Assembly (NCBI GenBank): GCA_010909165.1
Contig: VJWM01000364.1
Location: 1 to 37,065, forward strand
Length of the DNA stretch: 37,065 bases
Origin: Anthoceros angustus
Lineage: Eukaryota > Streptophyta > Anthocerotopsida > Anthocerotales > Anthocerotaceae
Direction: 5' to 3'
Each line of letters begins with the position of its first letter. Position 1 is the stretch's first letter. The notes under the pieces were generated by a model, which saw nothing but the letters and a program-made list of their open reading frames with translations, was not told the DNA's origin and made no database searches. A program made the translations under genes and the position numbers. Below, in pieces: positions 1 to 9,365 of this stretch.

Positions 1-1382
1 TACATCCCTACCCCATGTAGGGCCCACCCAGTCACTGTCACCCTACACTACCCGCATCTCTATCCCTACTTGTTTCCCTCACCTTCCTCGGTAGGGACAA
101 GTACGATTATGGACACGCACCCGTCCCTACCCATACCTGTGAAGTACATACCCACATACAGAGTAGGGACCCCTCCCTCCCTATAGGGTGCACCTCCCTT
201 GACCCTACCCCTGTACTACCCCTCTCACCCCTACACCTTCTCCATTCTCGTAGGGCCCACTGTCGCACACCTTTTCGTAGGGCCACGCCTACACCTTCTG
301 CTGTCGCGTAGGGTGCACCTCCCTCGGTGGGAGTGCCATGCTACGTCACCCCACCTACCCTCGCGTAGGTGCACCCAAGCACTCTCCCAATTAGTTGAAA
401 CACCTCACACAAAAGGCCCCATCCCGGTCTTGATCCACCCCTAGGACGCTTAACTCACGGGTTCTTACATTCCATTGTCCAACACACCCAATTGGCTTGT
501 GCATAACACTCATCAAGAATAAAATGAACTTATCCTCGGTGAACTTCTCACGCCTCACAACATCTCGTACCAACCCTCCTTGCTATCCATTTCTTCACCA
601 CGGCCTCCTTCACTTTGACTTGCAGCCCATTATGCAAATTCCGCCGTCATGATGCACACCGTTGTGATCCCTTCACCATGTTGCAGCCCACCTGCAACAC
701 GCCTTCCTATGGTTTGGCCACACCTCCATCTTGCAGCCCGGCTACAAATTCAGCACGTAGTGCTCTACCATGGCCTTTCCTAGTTCAACACGCCTATCAT
801 GCCATCCTCCCATCGTGACTCCATTGAGAGCACTTCCATGTGCCTCGGCACCGCATGGCCTCCTCTTGCAACCCTTGTGGCTGCTCACCACGAACATGAG
901 CTCCTCGCTCCCATCCTTGCACCTTGTGCTGCTCCTCTCGCATGAGCTCCCAACCTAGAGCCCTGCAGATCTGCACAATTCCACCATTACGGGCACTTGG
1001 CCCATCTTCCTGCAACCCTTGCCACACATCTCTACCTAGCAGTCCTCCTTCGCAAAATCTCAAATAATATGAGCACACCCATGTCTCACTTCTTCCACAC
1101 GTGTGGCAAATTACTTTGCCTTCCCTCAAACTTGGTGGTGGTCCCCAATAATCGGGCCTTTGCCTCTGCAAGCCTATCAACAGGCCTTGTGCAGCAACCT
1201 CAAGCTACTTCCTTGGCTTAATTGCCTTCACCTCTACTCCTCATTCTCCAACAAATTGCCTCAAGATCTTGACAATTCTCTTCCACTTCACTTCAATTCT
1301 CTCCGTTCGCTCGCTCTGCTCTAGTTTTGCTCTAGTTTGATCCTTTTGATCCAAAAGTAGAGTGCCCAAACTTTCATATTCC
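1..1382 (-). repeat. Family X internal segment A (3' half of internal region)
   Basis: The plus strand is strongly pyrimidine-rich; the presumed sense strand is minus. The sequence matches 4692-6492 and 11330-13134, and in inverted orientation 14098-15490. The window begins inside the segment, at a point equivalent to about 5097. The first 420 bases are dense in CCTAC and GTAGGG words. The right end (sense 5' side) carries the conserved stretch around 1320-1382, ending in the word CATATTCC, after which B begins. Only short minus-strand reading frames are open. Confidence 0.75.
797..1180 (-). pseudogene. Degraded reading frame in X segment A with a CHTCGR motif
   Basis: This is an open minus-strand frame of 127 codons, among the longest in family X. 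Near its N-terminal end it reads VICHTCGRSETWVC, which resembles the start of a zinc knuckle (C-x2-C) but lacks a proper C-x2-C-x4-H-x4-C spacing. The rest is rich in Gly, Arg and Glu with no recognised domain. The equivalent frame in the other A copies (about 6000-6250 and 12640-12900) is broken by indels, so it is unlikely to be a working gene. It might be the remnant of a gag C-terminus; that is inference from position and motif only. Confidence 0.3.
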
Positions 1383-2713
1383 ACATACTCCCCACCTCAC
1401 TTGTTTGCGTCCCATAAACAACCTACCATTGTATACTCCATCGCCTTCCCATTCATCGTAGTGACAAGTGGTCATGTTAGATTCCTAGCTACATTACACT
1501 TTCGTGAAAATACAAAACATCACTTCCTTGTGAAACACAACCTCTCCATCTCATTTGTCTGCATGTTGTGGAAGGACATCTTCCAAATTCAAGACCTCGA
1601 GCTCTAAATGTGCCATGAATGCTCCCAAGCCTCCACCAAATTTCCACATAATCCTTCGCAACTTCAAAAGCTTGCAATTCCTCTCTTCAAGGCTTTGGTC
1701 ATCACTCCTTCCTCAAGATGTCCACTTCAATCCATAATTCCTCCTCAAATTCTTCCAACTTCCTTCAAGTGACTCTCTCCCCACCTCGTTCCTTGCTGTC
1801 TTCCATCTCCAATCTGCTCATATCAAGACAAAGCAAAGCCTCAAGATGCAACTTGAAGCAACCTCCTTGAGATAGCTCCTCCACTTGACTCCTCCTTGCA
1901 ACATAGGCAACCCCATCTTGAGCACGGTACCAACCCGTCTGCTGCATACAACAAGAACACTCCTGCTGACAATAAATTGGAAGCACTCGCCCGCTCTTCA
2001 ATGGCCTTAGACATCTCCCAGCGAATAGCTACACAACCTGCTCAATGGCGTCAATTACTTCCTCCCTTGATGCCAAAAAGAAGCATCCGAGCCCTCCAAG
2101 CTCGAATTCAAGTTCCTCCTCTCAACCACATCCATGAGCAACCTTGAGCATGTCCCCTCACAATTGGGCCCCTCTTCCTCAAAGTAAAGCCCTCGGCTAT
2201 CACCTAGCCTCCATAAACTATCCATTGGTCAAGAGCACGACCTCCACTTCCTCCTAGACATCATCCTCATGAAATCTTGGGCGGAAGCAACAACTATGCC
2301 CACTCTCAAGCTCTTTCTTCTAACCAACGCCCCACAGCGGCAGCAGCTCTCATGCTCGCATTCTTAGCTCGACCTCCAAATCCCTCAAAATTACTAACCG
2401 GCTCGAATTCTTGACCCTCACCTCACAACTCCTCGACAACCTCCTTCCTCTTGTTGTCTGAGCACATCCTTCTCCTGCTCTTAGAAACTACCTCTTCTTC
2501 CTCATGAGAACCCTTGAAGATGTTAGCACATGTAGCTTCCTCCATGAGCTCTCTCCTCGCTTCTTCCTCTACCGTCATGCAACTCTCACACCACTTGCAA
2601 AAATCAGCGGGCGATCTCCTCTCTATACGCAATAAAACTTCTTCTTCTCATCCCCGATTAGAGATTCTCAACAATGTTCATGCCTCTTCCCTACCGACTT
2701 GCCAAAGCAAAGA
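1383..2713 (-). repeat. Family X internal segment B (5' half, next to PBS)
   Basis: This lies between the PBS-like site (2714-2731) and segment A, and is repeated at 8032-9343. The minus strand holds several short open frames separated by stops: about 2632-2423, 2001-1765 and 1677-1489. Their products are rich in Glu, Arg and Leu and look like fragments of one degraded coding region, as expected for gag just downstream of a PBS. No protease, RT or integrase motif was found. The stretch 2130-2420 holds no open frame of note. Confidence 0.6.
2423..2632 (-). pseudogene. Glu-rich gag-like fragment, X unit 1
   Basis: This open frame of 69 codons begins about 80 bases downstream (sense) of the PBS-like site. 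It contains ADFCKWCESCMTVEEEARRE, then an acidic and basic stretch (SHEEEEVVSKSRRR). The composition and heptad-like spacing suggest a helical, possibly coiled-coil peptide. An identical frame exists at 9053-9262. Position suggests the start of a gag-like gene, but no family is recognised and a stop follows at once. Treat it as a relic. Confidence 0.35.
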
Positions 2714-2731
2714 GTCCCCGACACAGCGCCA
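2714..2731 (-). promoter_or_regulatory. Primer-binding-site-like sequence, X LTR copy 1
   Basis: On the minus strand the LTR ends in CCTCCCACA, then four T, then TGGCGCTGTGTCGGGGAC. Plant LTR retrotransposons typically have a PBS starting TGG a few bases after the LTR, and the TGGCGC...GGGGA form is common in Ty3/gypsy-type elements. It therefore fits a tRNA primer site; which tRNA is not resolved here. It fixes the LTR end and the minus-strand orientation of the element. Confidence 0.65.
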
Positions 2732-3179
2732 AAAATGTGGGAGGAAAACCCGGGGCTTCCGAGATTCACCCTCTAGTGGCCACACTTATCCCAATCGCTA
2801 AGTACAATAGGTTTCGTCCCCATGAGACTCTTGTTTGTCGGTCACCAACATCCAAGGCACAAACCACACGCCTCTTCACACCCCAAGCTCCCTCACACGG
2901 TGGAGCAACTTCAACTCACTCCACAGAGGCACGCCTCACCATGCTGCTCCGTCAATCACCGCTTCTAGACCTACGACACCCCTCGACTATATGGGTCCAC
3001 ACCCCCGCAGGTGGGTAGGCGGCTACGCCGTAGGGACCCCCTACGTTGCAGCGACTTCACCACCCGTGATCGTCCACTATTCCTTTCCCATCGCCTTCCC
3101 ACAATTGGCACACCCTCAACCACCAACGGCGGCGCCACTCCCTTTCCGTCGGATCTCCGCTCTGGACCTACAACGACAT

Positions 3180-3193
3180 CCTACGATCGTAGG
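3180..3193. repeat. Perfect 14-bp palindrome in X LTR copy 1
   Basis: CCTACGATCGTAGG, identical to its reverse complement. One of a recurring set of CCTAC...GTAGG quasi-palindromes in X and Y. Confidence 0.7.
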
Positions 3194-3594
3194 TCCCTAT
3201 GAGTAGGTCCACCGCTCGCACGTAGGGACCCCCCTACGGTAGCGACTTCTCCACCCGTGATTTTGAGACCTTAGCCCGGCTTCGGTCTCGGTTTGGTGCG
3301 GTTGGGACCCTCCCTTAGGCTCGACTTGGGCCTTCTTCTTACTCTAATCTCTACCTACTCCTCTACTCAACATTCAGCTCCACATTCTCCTCAACAACAC
3401 TCACCTCAACTCAACTCCTCATCCTCCTAATCTAACCTTACTTCAAGCTCAGCCCTAGCTCGCCCTTACAGCTGGCACACGGGTGCGCCTACAAGCCAAC
3501 AAGTTCTTCCTTGGGGGTTGCTATGAGTTTGCAGACGTGAGAACCTCCAGTCTTTCCTGTAGTCTACCCTCAAGCCGGGAGTTCCTTGGGCATC

Positions 3595-3620
3595 GCCACA
3601 CACCCAAAGCAAAGCAATTT
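3595..3620 (-). repeat. 26-nt invariant block in X LTR, copy 1
   Basis: About 180 bases downstream (sense) of the TATA box. The sense sequence contains AATTGCTTTGCTTTGGGTG. The same 26 bases are present without change at 10234-10259, 16087-16112 and 21739-21764, although the surrounding LTR sequence in the last two copies is clearly diverged. The role is unknown; the position is in the predicted transcribed leader. Confidence 0.6.
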
Positions 3621-3798
3621 CACAACCATTCACAAGGGCAACTGCGGGCGCGCAAGGCAGCCCTCCGCCAAGCACTCCGGCAAACTCCCTCTCTACCGGC
3701 CTTCGTTAGCTTGCACGGCACGAATTCCTTCACAAGGAGCAAAGGACTCGCGAGTGGGAGGCGCAAGACACGATAATTTTACTTCACAAGCTCCCTCC

Positions 3799-3805
3799 TT
3801 TTATA
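3799..3805 (-). promoter_or_regulatory. TATA box in X LTR, copy 1
   Basis: The minus-strand sequence is CTCCTATAAAAGGAGGG. A matching TATA-like word sits at the same place in the other copies (10438-10444, 16303-16309 as TATAAGA, 21543-21549 as TATAAGG). Downstream, the words CTTGCGC and GAGTCCTTTG are kept in all four copies, which marks the likely start of the R region. Confidence 0.6.
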
Positions 3806-4691
3806 GGAGGTCCTCACATACAACCTCCCACTGGCGCGCCCTCTTGCCTGCCTCACTTCCTTATTCTAGTGTATCCTATTGTGGACTTTAAGTTCGACAT
3901 CCAAGCATCTTGGGTAAAATTCTATTCTAGCAAACTTCACCTGTGAGCCTTAATGGCTCTGTCAACATTCCTATCTAGCTAGTCAACACACCCTCTGGGT
4001 TGACAAGCATTTATCCTCCTCTAAAGAAAAGTCTCCCCAAGCAATGAGCCCACACTCCAAGCTACCACCAACCCCTTCAATTACCTCTAGATGTCTCGCG
4101 TCGCCGCACGGTGATCCCCGGATGTAGGGCCACCTCTACACCTCCTACGGACGTGGGGTCAACTTCTTATGGCCCTACCGCCTCCACTCTCCTTTGCAAG
4201 AAGGTCTCCGTGGCGGATCTTGCTCCATGCCTTCCTCTTCCTCCTCCGAGTCATCCTCTCGGCCTTCCATCATCGGATGTGTTGGGCTGTCCGGCTCCTG
4301 CAGCCTCCACCTAGCTCAAGCATCCTCCTTCTCCTAGCAACCAACTTGCCCTTCTTAGGTGCGCTTTCACCATCTTGTACCTTCAAAATAAGCGCACAAA
4401 CAAGACAAGCTTGGGCACCCCATGCTCGTTTCCACCTAGTTGTCACCTCGGTGTCTACACACAATTGCGAGATTTCTTCACTCGCCATAAAATCCACCAA
4501 GAGAGCAACTTCAGCCCTTTTCCACTTACTTCCTCTTCACTCCACAGTCCCACCTAGCTCAAACTTGATCCTCACCGGCCACAACTCCTTATGCCCAAAT
4601 CCCTCACTTGCAAGGTCCTAGGCACAAAAATTCAGCGCTGCCCTCTTCACCTTGTGCTTCAAATCCCTTCACACACAACTCCTTATGCACA

Positions 4692-4706
4692 CCTCCTTCT
4701 CCTTGC
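4692..4706 (-). promoter_or_regulatory. Polypurine tract next to X LTR, copy 1
   Basis: On the minus strand GCAAGGAGAAGGAGG directly precedes the LTR start TGTGCATAAGG. This is the expected position and composition for the plus-strand primer of an LTR retroelement. The LTR in opposite orientation at 20463 is preceded by the related GGGAGAAGGAGG. Confidence 0.65.
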
Positions 4707-6492
4707 ACACACATGGGCAGCGTTCTCACCAAGTCCTTGCTCTAGCTTTCCTTTGCATGCATGCACAAGCTCTTAGTGCAATTCCTCGCAGCTTCCTAGG
4801 TGCCACTCCCTACACACCCGCTTGCATGGCCACACCCTACACTACCTACCCACATATTTATGTGCTATTATTCCTAATATATCCTATTTATCCACAACCT
4901 TGCCTGTAGCCTCTTTAGCAACTTCCTAGGTTTGTACTGCCTTATCACACTTGCTTCCCAAGTATCCAAGTAGCTTTGTATCCAAGTAGGGTTATGCACC
5001 CCCCCCACGTGGGAGACCTCACCACTCCCTACGGTGGAGACACTCTCATCCTACCTATCTACCTACCTAACTAATGCGTGAGAGCCACCTACCCTACATC
5101 CTACCCATGTGGGGCCACACACTGGTCACCCTACACTACCCGCATCTCATCCCCTACTTGTTCCCTTGTATCCCTACTTGTTCCCTACCCTACCCCGGTA
5201 GGGAGACGGTCCGTGGACACGCGCCCTACCCATCCCTACGCACCGTCTACCCACATACATGTAGGGACCCCTGCCTACCATGTGGGTCCCCCTTGTTACC
5301 CTCATACTACCTTAACTGTGGGACCCTCACTCACCTCTCCACGTCCACTACCCTACACCTTCTCCTCGTGGGGCCCTATCGCCCTACACCCCTCACTCGC
5401 GTAGGGGTGCACCTCCCTCACGTAGGAGTGCCATGCCCCTACGTCCTGCCACCCTACACCTACTCGTGGGGTGCACCACCAAACACTCTCCCAATTAGCT
5501 CATAAACTTGAAATATAACCTCACACAAAGGCCCCATCCGTCTTGATCCACCCCTAGGGCGCTTAACTCTGGAGTTCTTACATTCCATTGTCCAACACAC
5601 CAAATTGGCTTGCATAACACTCATCAAGAATAAAATGAACTTATTCCCGGTGAACTCCTCACGCCTCAACAACATCTCGTCAACCCTCCTTGCTATCCCA
5701 TTCTCCTCGCGGCCACCAGCCTCCCTTCACTTTGACTTGCAGCCCCCCGCAAATTCCGCCGTCATGATGCACCCGTTGTGATCCCTTCACCATGTTGCAC
5801 CCGCAACACCGCCTTCCTATGGTTTGGCCACACCTCCATCTTGCAGCCCATCTACAAATTCAGCACGTGAGTGCTACCATGGCCTTTCCTAGTTCAACAC
5901 ACGGCCCTATCATGCCATCCTCCCATCGTGACTCCATTAAGAGCACTTCCATGTGCCTCGGCCATGGCCTCCTCTTGCAACCCTTGTGGCTGCTCACCCT
6001 CAACATGAGCTCCTCGCTCCCATCCTTGCATTCTTGCTCCTCTCTCGCATCTTGAGCTCCCAACCTAGAGCCCCACGCAGATCCACAATTCCACCATTAC
6101 GGGCACTTGGCCCATCTTCCTGCAGCAACCCTTGCCACACATCTCTACCTAGTCCTCCTTCAGCAAAATCTCAGCAATATGAGCACACGCCCATGTCTCA
6201 CTTCTTCCACACATGTGGCAAATTACTTTGCCTTCCCTCAAACTTGGTGGTGGTCCCCAATAATCGGGCCTTTGCCTCTGCAAGCCTATCAACGACTGCT
6301 TGTGCAGCAACCTCAAGCTACTTCCTTGGCTTAATTGCCTTCACCTCTACTCCTCATTCTCCAACAAATTGCCTCAAGATCTTGACAATTCTCTTCCACT
6401 TCACTTCAATTCTCTCCGTTCGCCCTCTGCTCTAGTTTTGCTCTAGTTTGATCCTTTTGATCCAAAAGTAGGAGTGTAAACTTTCATATTCC
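4707..6492 (-). repeat. Family X internal segment A, second copy in unit 1
   Basis: This matches 1-1382 over 5097-6492 and supplies the part of A that lies before the window start (4707-5096). In sense order it runs from 6492 to the polypurine tract, that is, the 3' end of an internal region feeding into the LTR at 4691. The stretch 4990-5480 is dense in CCTAC/GTAGGG words. Minus-strand frames such as 5460-5675 are short and broken. On its sense 5' side it meets segment D instead of B. Confidence 0.7.
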
Positions 6493-7457
6493 CTGCTGAC
6501 TGTCCCACGATCGCCAATAATATGTCAGAATTTGGCGAAGAAGATGCCTCCTACGGTAGGATAGCGGGCGTTTGTGAGGCTTTCGAAACACGTCTCCACG
6601 CCTCCTCACTAGGATGGACCAGTCGATCCGCCGATTTTCTTTTGCGCATCTTTCCTCCTACGCCTTCCGAGAGGGCATCCTATGGCTCCGAACAATGGCA
6701 CTATAAAGTCGCATTTCTCATAATGCTGTACGGTATGCCGTAGTTGGGAGAGGCTCTCAAAGGCGGCATTCTTGAATCACATGGGGACTCACGGTTAAGC
6801 TCATCATACCACGGCAAAGCGGGTTCCGTCACGAAGTAGGAAGAGAGAGAGATCCCACATTTGATTATGCTGGAGGCGAGTTACATGGTTACCTAGGTCG
6901 AGTTCCAAAGTGTGTAAGAGCCGAGGATCCACCCCACCTCGGGTACTCACAAAACAAGCAGACTTGGATTGGTTTTGTAGTGGATTGTCCCAAATGGAAG
7001 AGTGCTTTGAGGGCAGCGGAGACTAAGACACCATTTGGAGCCATTCGATTAGCTAAGGAATGGGGATATACTGCCAGCGAGTTGGGGAGAAGGAGGAAGA
7101 AGTTTCGGCGAAGCCATAAGAAGAGGAAGGGATCGAGGGCAATCGAGGCTCCTCGTCTTTGTTTTGCACTCTACTCGGCTACGTCACCTTCATCCTCATC
7201 AAGTGAGGCGGTATGTACTGAAAGCTCCACCATCGGACTGAGGGAATCGAGTGCAGGGAGGCATCGGCATGCGGCGACATGAGAAAGGACTTGGAGAGGT
7301 CATCGGGGAGGCGGAGGGCGGAGCAGCGTTGGAGAAAGGAGAGGAAAGCGGCTAGCTCGTCGAGATGGAGGAAGGGAGAAAAAGCGATGCGCCCATAGGA
7401 GGCGGAATTGCAAGACAAGTGGGCTCTTAACGAAGATTGACCAGGGCTTCAAGGTGT
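6493..7457. other. Segment D, loop of the inverted A repeat (unit 1)
   Basis: This 0.96-kb block is bounded by inverted copies of the A end: the words around 6432-6492 reappear reversed at 7458-7526. It is unlike A, B or the LTR, and it is not pyrimidine-biased. The longest open frames are 6522-6743 (plus, 73 codons) and 6980-7282 (plus, 100 codons). Neither shows a recognised domain, and frames are also open on the other strand. It may be a decayed insertion or the remnant of another element. It is repeated at 13135-14097 with small indels that shift these frames. Confidence 0.5.
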
Positions 7458-7670
7458 GGAACATAAAAAGTTTTGGGCACTCCTAACTTTTTTGGATCAA
7501 AGGGATCAAACTAGAGCAAAACTAGGCGGTGAAGCAAGCGGGAGAGAAGTGAGTAGAGTGAAAGAGTTGTCGGAAGATCTTGGGCAATTTGTTTGGAGAA
7601 TGAGGAGTAGAGGTGAAGGCAATTAAGCCAAGAGTAGCTTGAGGTTCTTTGCTGGCGGTGTTGATGAGCT
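7458..7670 (+). repeat. Inverted fragment of X segment A (unit 1)
   Basis: Reverse complement of the A end (compare 6280-6492 and 1180-1382), with clear divergence from the direct copies. It is cut off at 7670, where the sequence jumps to direct-orientation A at 7671. In unit 2 the same inverted segment continues to about 15490. Confidence 0.8.
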
Positions 7671-8031
7671 GCCACACATCTCTACCTAGCAGTCCTCCTT
7701 CGCAAAATCTCAAATAATATGAGCACACCCATGTCTCACTTCTTCCACACGTGTGGCAAATTACTTTGCCTTCCTCAAACTTGGTGGTGGTCCCCAATAA
7801 TCGGGCCTTTGCCTCTGCAAGCCTATCAACAGGCCTTGTGCAGCAACCTCAAGCTACTTCCTTGGCTTAATTGCCTTCACCTCTACTCCTCATTCTCCAA
7901 CAAATTGCCTCAAGATCTTGACAATTCTCTTCCACTTCACTTCAATTCTCTCCGTTCGCTCGCTCTGCTCTAGTTTTGCTCTAGTTTGATCCTTTTGATC
8001 CAAAAGTAGAGTGCCCAAACTTTCATATTCC
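7671..8031 (-). repeat. X segment A fragment starting unit 2
   Basis: Nearly identical to 1021-1382. It begins abruptly at the duplication junction and continues into segment B. The plus-strand CHTCGK-like frame here is a shadow of the repeat and not a gene. Confidence 0.85.
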
Positions 8032-9343
8032 ACATACTCCCCACCTCACTTGTTTGCGTCCCATAAACAACCTACCATTGTATACTCCATCGCCTTCCCA
8101 TTCATCGTAGTGACAAGTGGTCATGTTAGATTCCTAGCTACATTACACTTTCGTGAAATACAAAACATCACTTCCTTGTGAAACACAACCTCTCCATCTC
8201 ATTTGTCTGCATGTTGTGGAAGGACATCTTCCAAATTCAAGACCTCGAGCTCTAAATGTGCCATGAATGCTCCCAAGCCTCCACCAAATTTCCACATAAT
8301 CCTTCGCAACTTCAAAAGCTTGCAATTCCTCTCTTCAAGGCTTTGGTCATCACTCCTTCCTCAAGATGTCCACTTCAATCCATAATTCCTCCTCAAATTC
8401 TTCCAACTTCCTTCAAGTGACTCTCTCCCCACCTCGTTCCTTGCTCTTCCATCTCCAATCGCTCATATCAAGACAAAGCAAAGCCTCAAGATGCAACTTG
8501 AAGCAACCTCCTTGAGATAGCTCCTCCACTTGACTCCTCCTTGCAACATAGGCAACCCCATCTTGAGCACGGTACCAACCGTCTGCTGCATACAACAAGA
8601 ACACTCCTGGCGACAATAAATTGGAAGCACTCGCCCGCTCTTCAATGGCCTTAGACATCTCCCAAATAGCTACACAACTGCTCATCAATTACTTCCTCCT
8701 TGATGCCAAAAGAAGCATCCAAGCCCTCAAGCTCGATTCAAGTTCCTCCTCTCAACCACATCCATGAGCAACCTTGAGCATGTCCCCTCACAATTGGGCC
8801 CCTCTTCCTCAAAGTAAAGCCCTCGGCTATCACCTAGCCTCCATAAACTATCCATTGGTCAAGAGCACGACCTCCACTTCCTCCTAGACATCATCCTCAT
8901 GAAATCTTGGGCGGAAGCAACAACTATGCCCACTCTCAAGCTCTTTCTTCTAACCAACGCCCCACAGCGGCAGCAGCTCTCATGCTCGCATTCTTAGCTC
9001 GACCTCCAAATCCCTCAAAATTACTAACCGGCTCGAATTCTTGACCCTCACCTCACAACTCCTCGACAACCTCCTTCCTCTTGTTGTCTGAGCACATCCT
9101 TCTCCTGCTCTTAGAAACTACCTCTTCTTCCTCATGAGAACCCTTGAAGATGTTAGCACATGTAGCTTCCTCCATGAGCTCTCTCCTCGCTTCTTCCTCT
9201 ACCGTCATGCAACTCTCACACCACTTGCAAAAATCAGCGGGCGATCTCCTCTCTATACGCAATAAAACTTCTTCTTCTCATCCCCGATTAGAGATTCTCA
9301 ACAATGTTCATGCCTCTTCCCTACCGACTTGCCAAAGCAAAGA
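8032..9343 (-). repeat. Family X internal segment B, unit 2
   Basis: Copy of 1383-2713. The minus strand has open frames at 9262-9053 (identical product to 2632-2423), 8688-8413 and 8325-8143. Small deletions relative to unit 1 near 8450-8470 and 8660-8760 change the frames, for example joining two that are separate in unit 1. This shows that the reading frame is not conserved between units. Confidence 0.65.
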
Positions 9344-9361
9344 GTCCCCGACACAGCGCCA
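9344..9361 (-). promoter_or_regulatory. Primer-binding-site-like sequence, X LTR copy 2
   Basis: Same 18 bases as 2714-2731 (TGGCGCTGTGTCGGGGAC on the minus strand), four bases from the LTR end at 9366. Confidence 0.65.
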
Positions 9362-9365
9362 AAAA

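Larger units (their letters stand above)
2736..4691 (-). mobile_element. Family X LTR, copy 1 (1.96 kb)
   Basis: On the minus strand the block starts TGTGCATAAGG at 4691 and ends CCTCCCACA at 2736, a TG...CA pair. It is flanked by a polypurine tract on one side and a PBS-like site on the other. Full or partial copies exist at 9366-11329, 15491-16443 (truncated) and 20463-22926 (opposite orientation, more diverged). A TATA box (TATAAAA, 3799-3805) splits it into about 0.89 kb of U3 and 1.06 kb of R-U5. It is followed in sense by B and preceded by A, so it can serve as 3' LTR of one element and 5' LTR of the next. Confidence 0.75.
1021..7670. repeat. Tandem duplication, unit 1 (6.65 kb)
   Basis: Seen directly: this block is repeated head to tail at 7671-14312, with the same order of segments (A fragment, B, LTR, A, D, inverted A fragment). 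Long stretches, for example the parts matching 2130-2700 and 3300-4400, look identical or nearly so. Differences are mostly single-base homopolymer changes and 1-5 base indels, concentrated around 1500-2120 and 2750-2920. The unit starts inside an A segment and ends inside an inverted A fragment, so its borders are not element ends. It is either a recent segmental duplication or an assembly duplication. Confidence 0.93.

Noticed and set aside
1-420. CRISPR-like array suggested by repeated CCTAC/GTAGGG words
   Set aside because: Spacing and sequence are irregular, there is no constant repeat plus spacer, and the context is a plant-type retroelement.
199-958. Overlapping plus-strand frames rich in Pro, Ser, Leu and His (199-444, 615-818, 770-958) and their repeats at 5074-6055 and 11713-12695
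   Set aside because: They are by-products of C/T-rich repeat DNA read on the antisense strand; they change frame between copies and show no domain.
4169-4621. 150-codon plus-strand frame in X LTR copy 1 (169 codons in copy 2)
   Set aside because: It lies in the U3 of an LTR, antisense to the element, with low-complexity Leu/Pro/Ser composition and a start that differs between copies.
6522-6743. 73-codon plus-strand frame in segment D as a gene
   Set aside because: It has no domain and no conserved continuation; it is only preserved in unit 2 because the unit is a recent duplicate.
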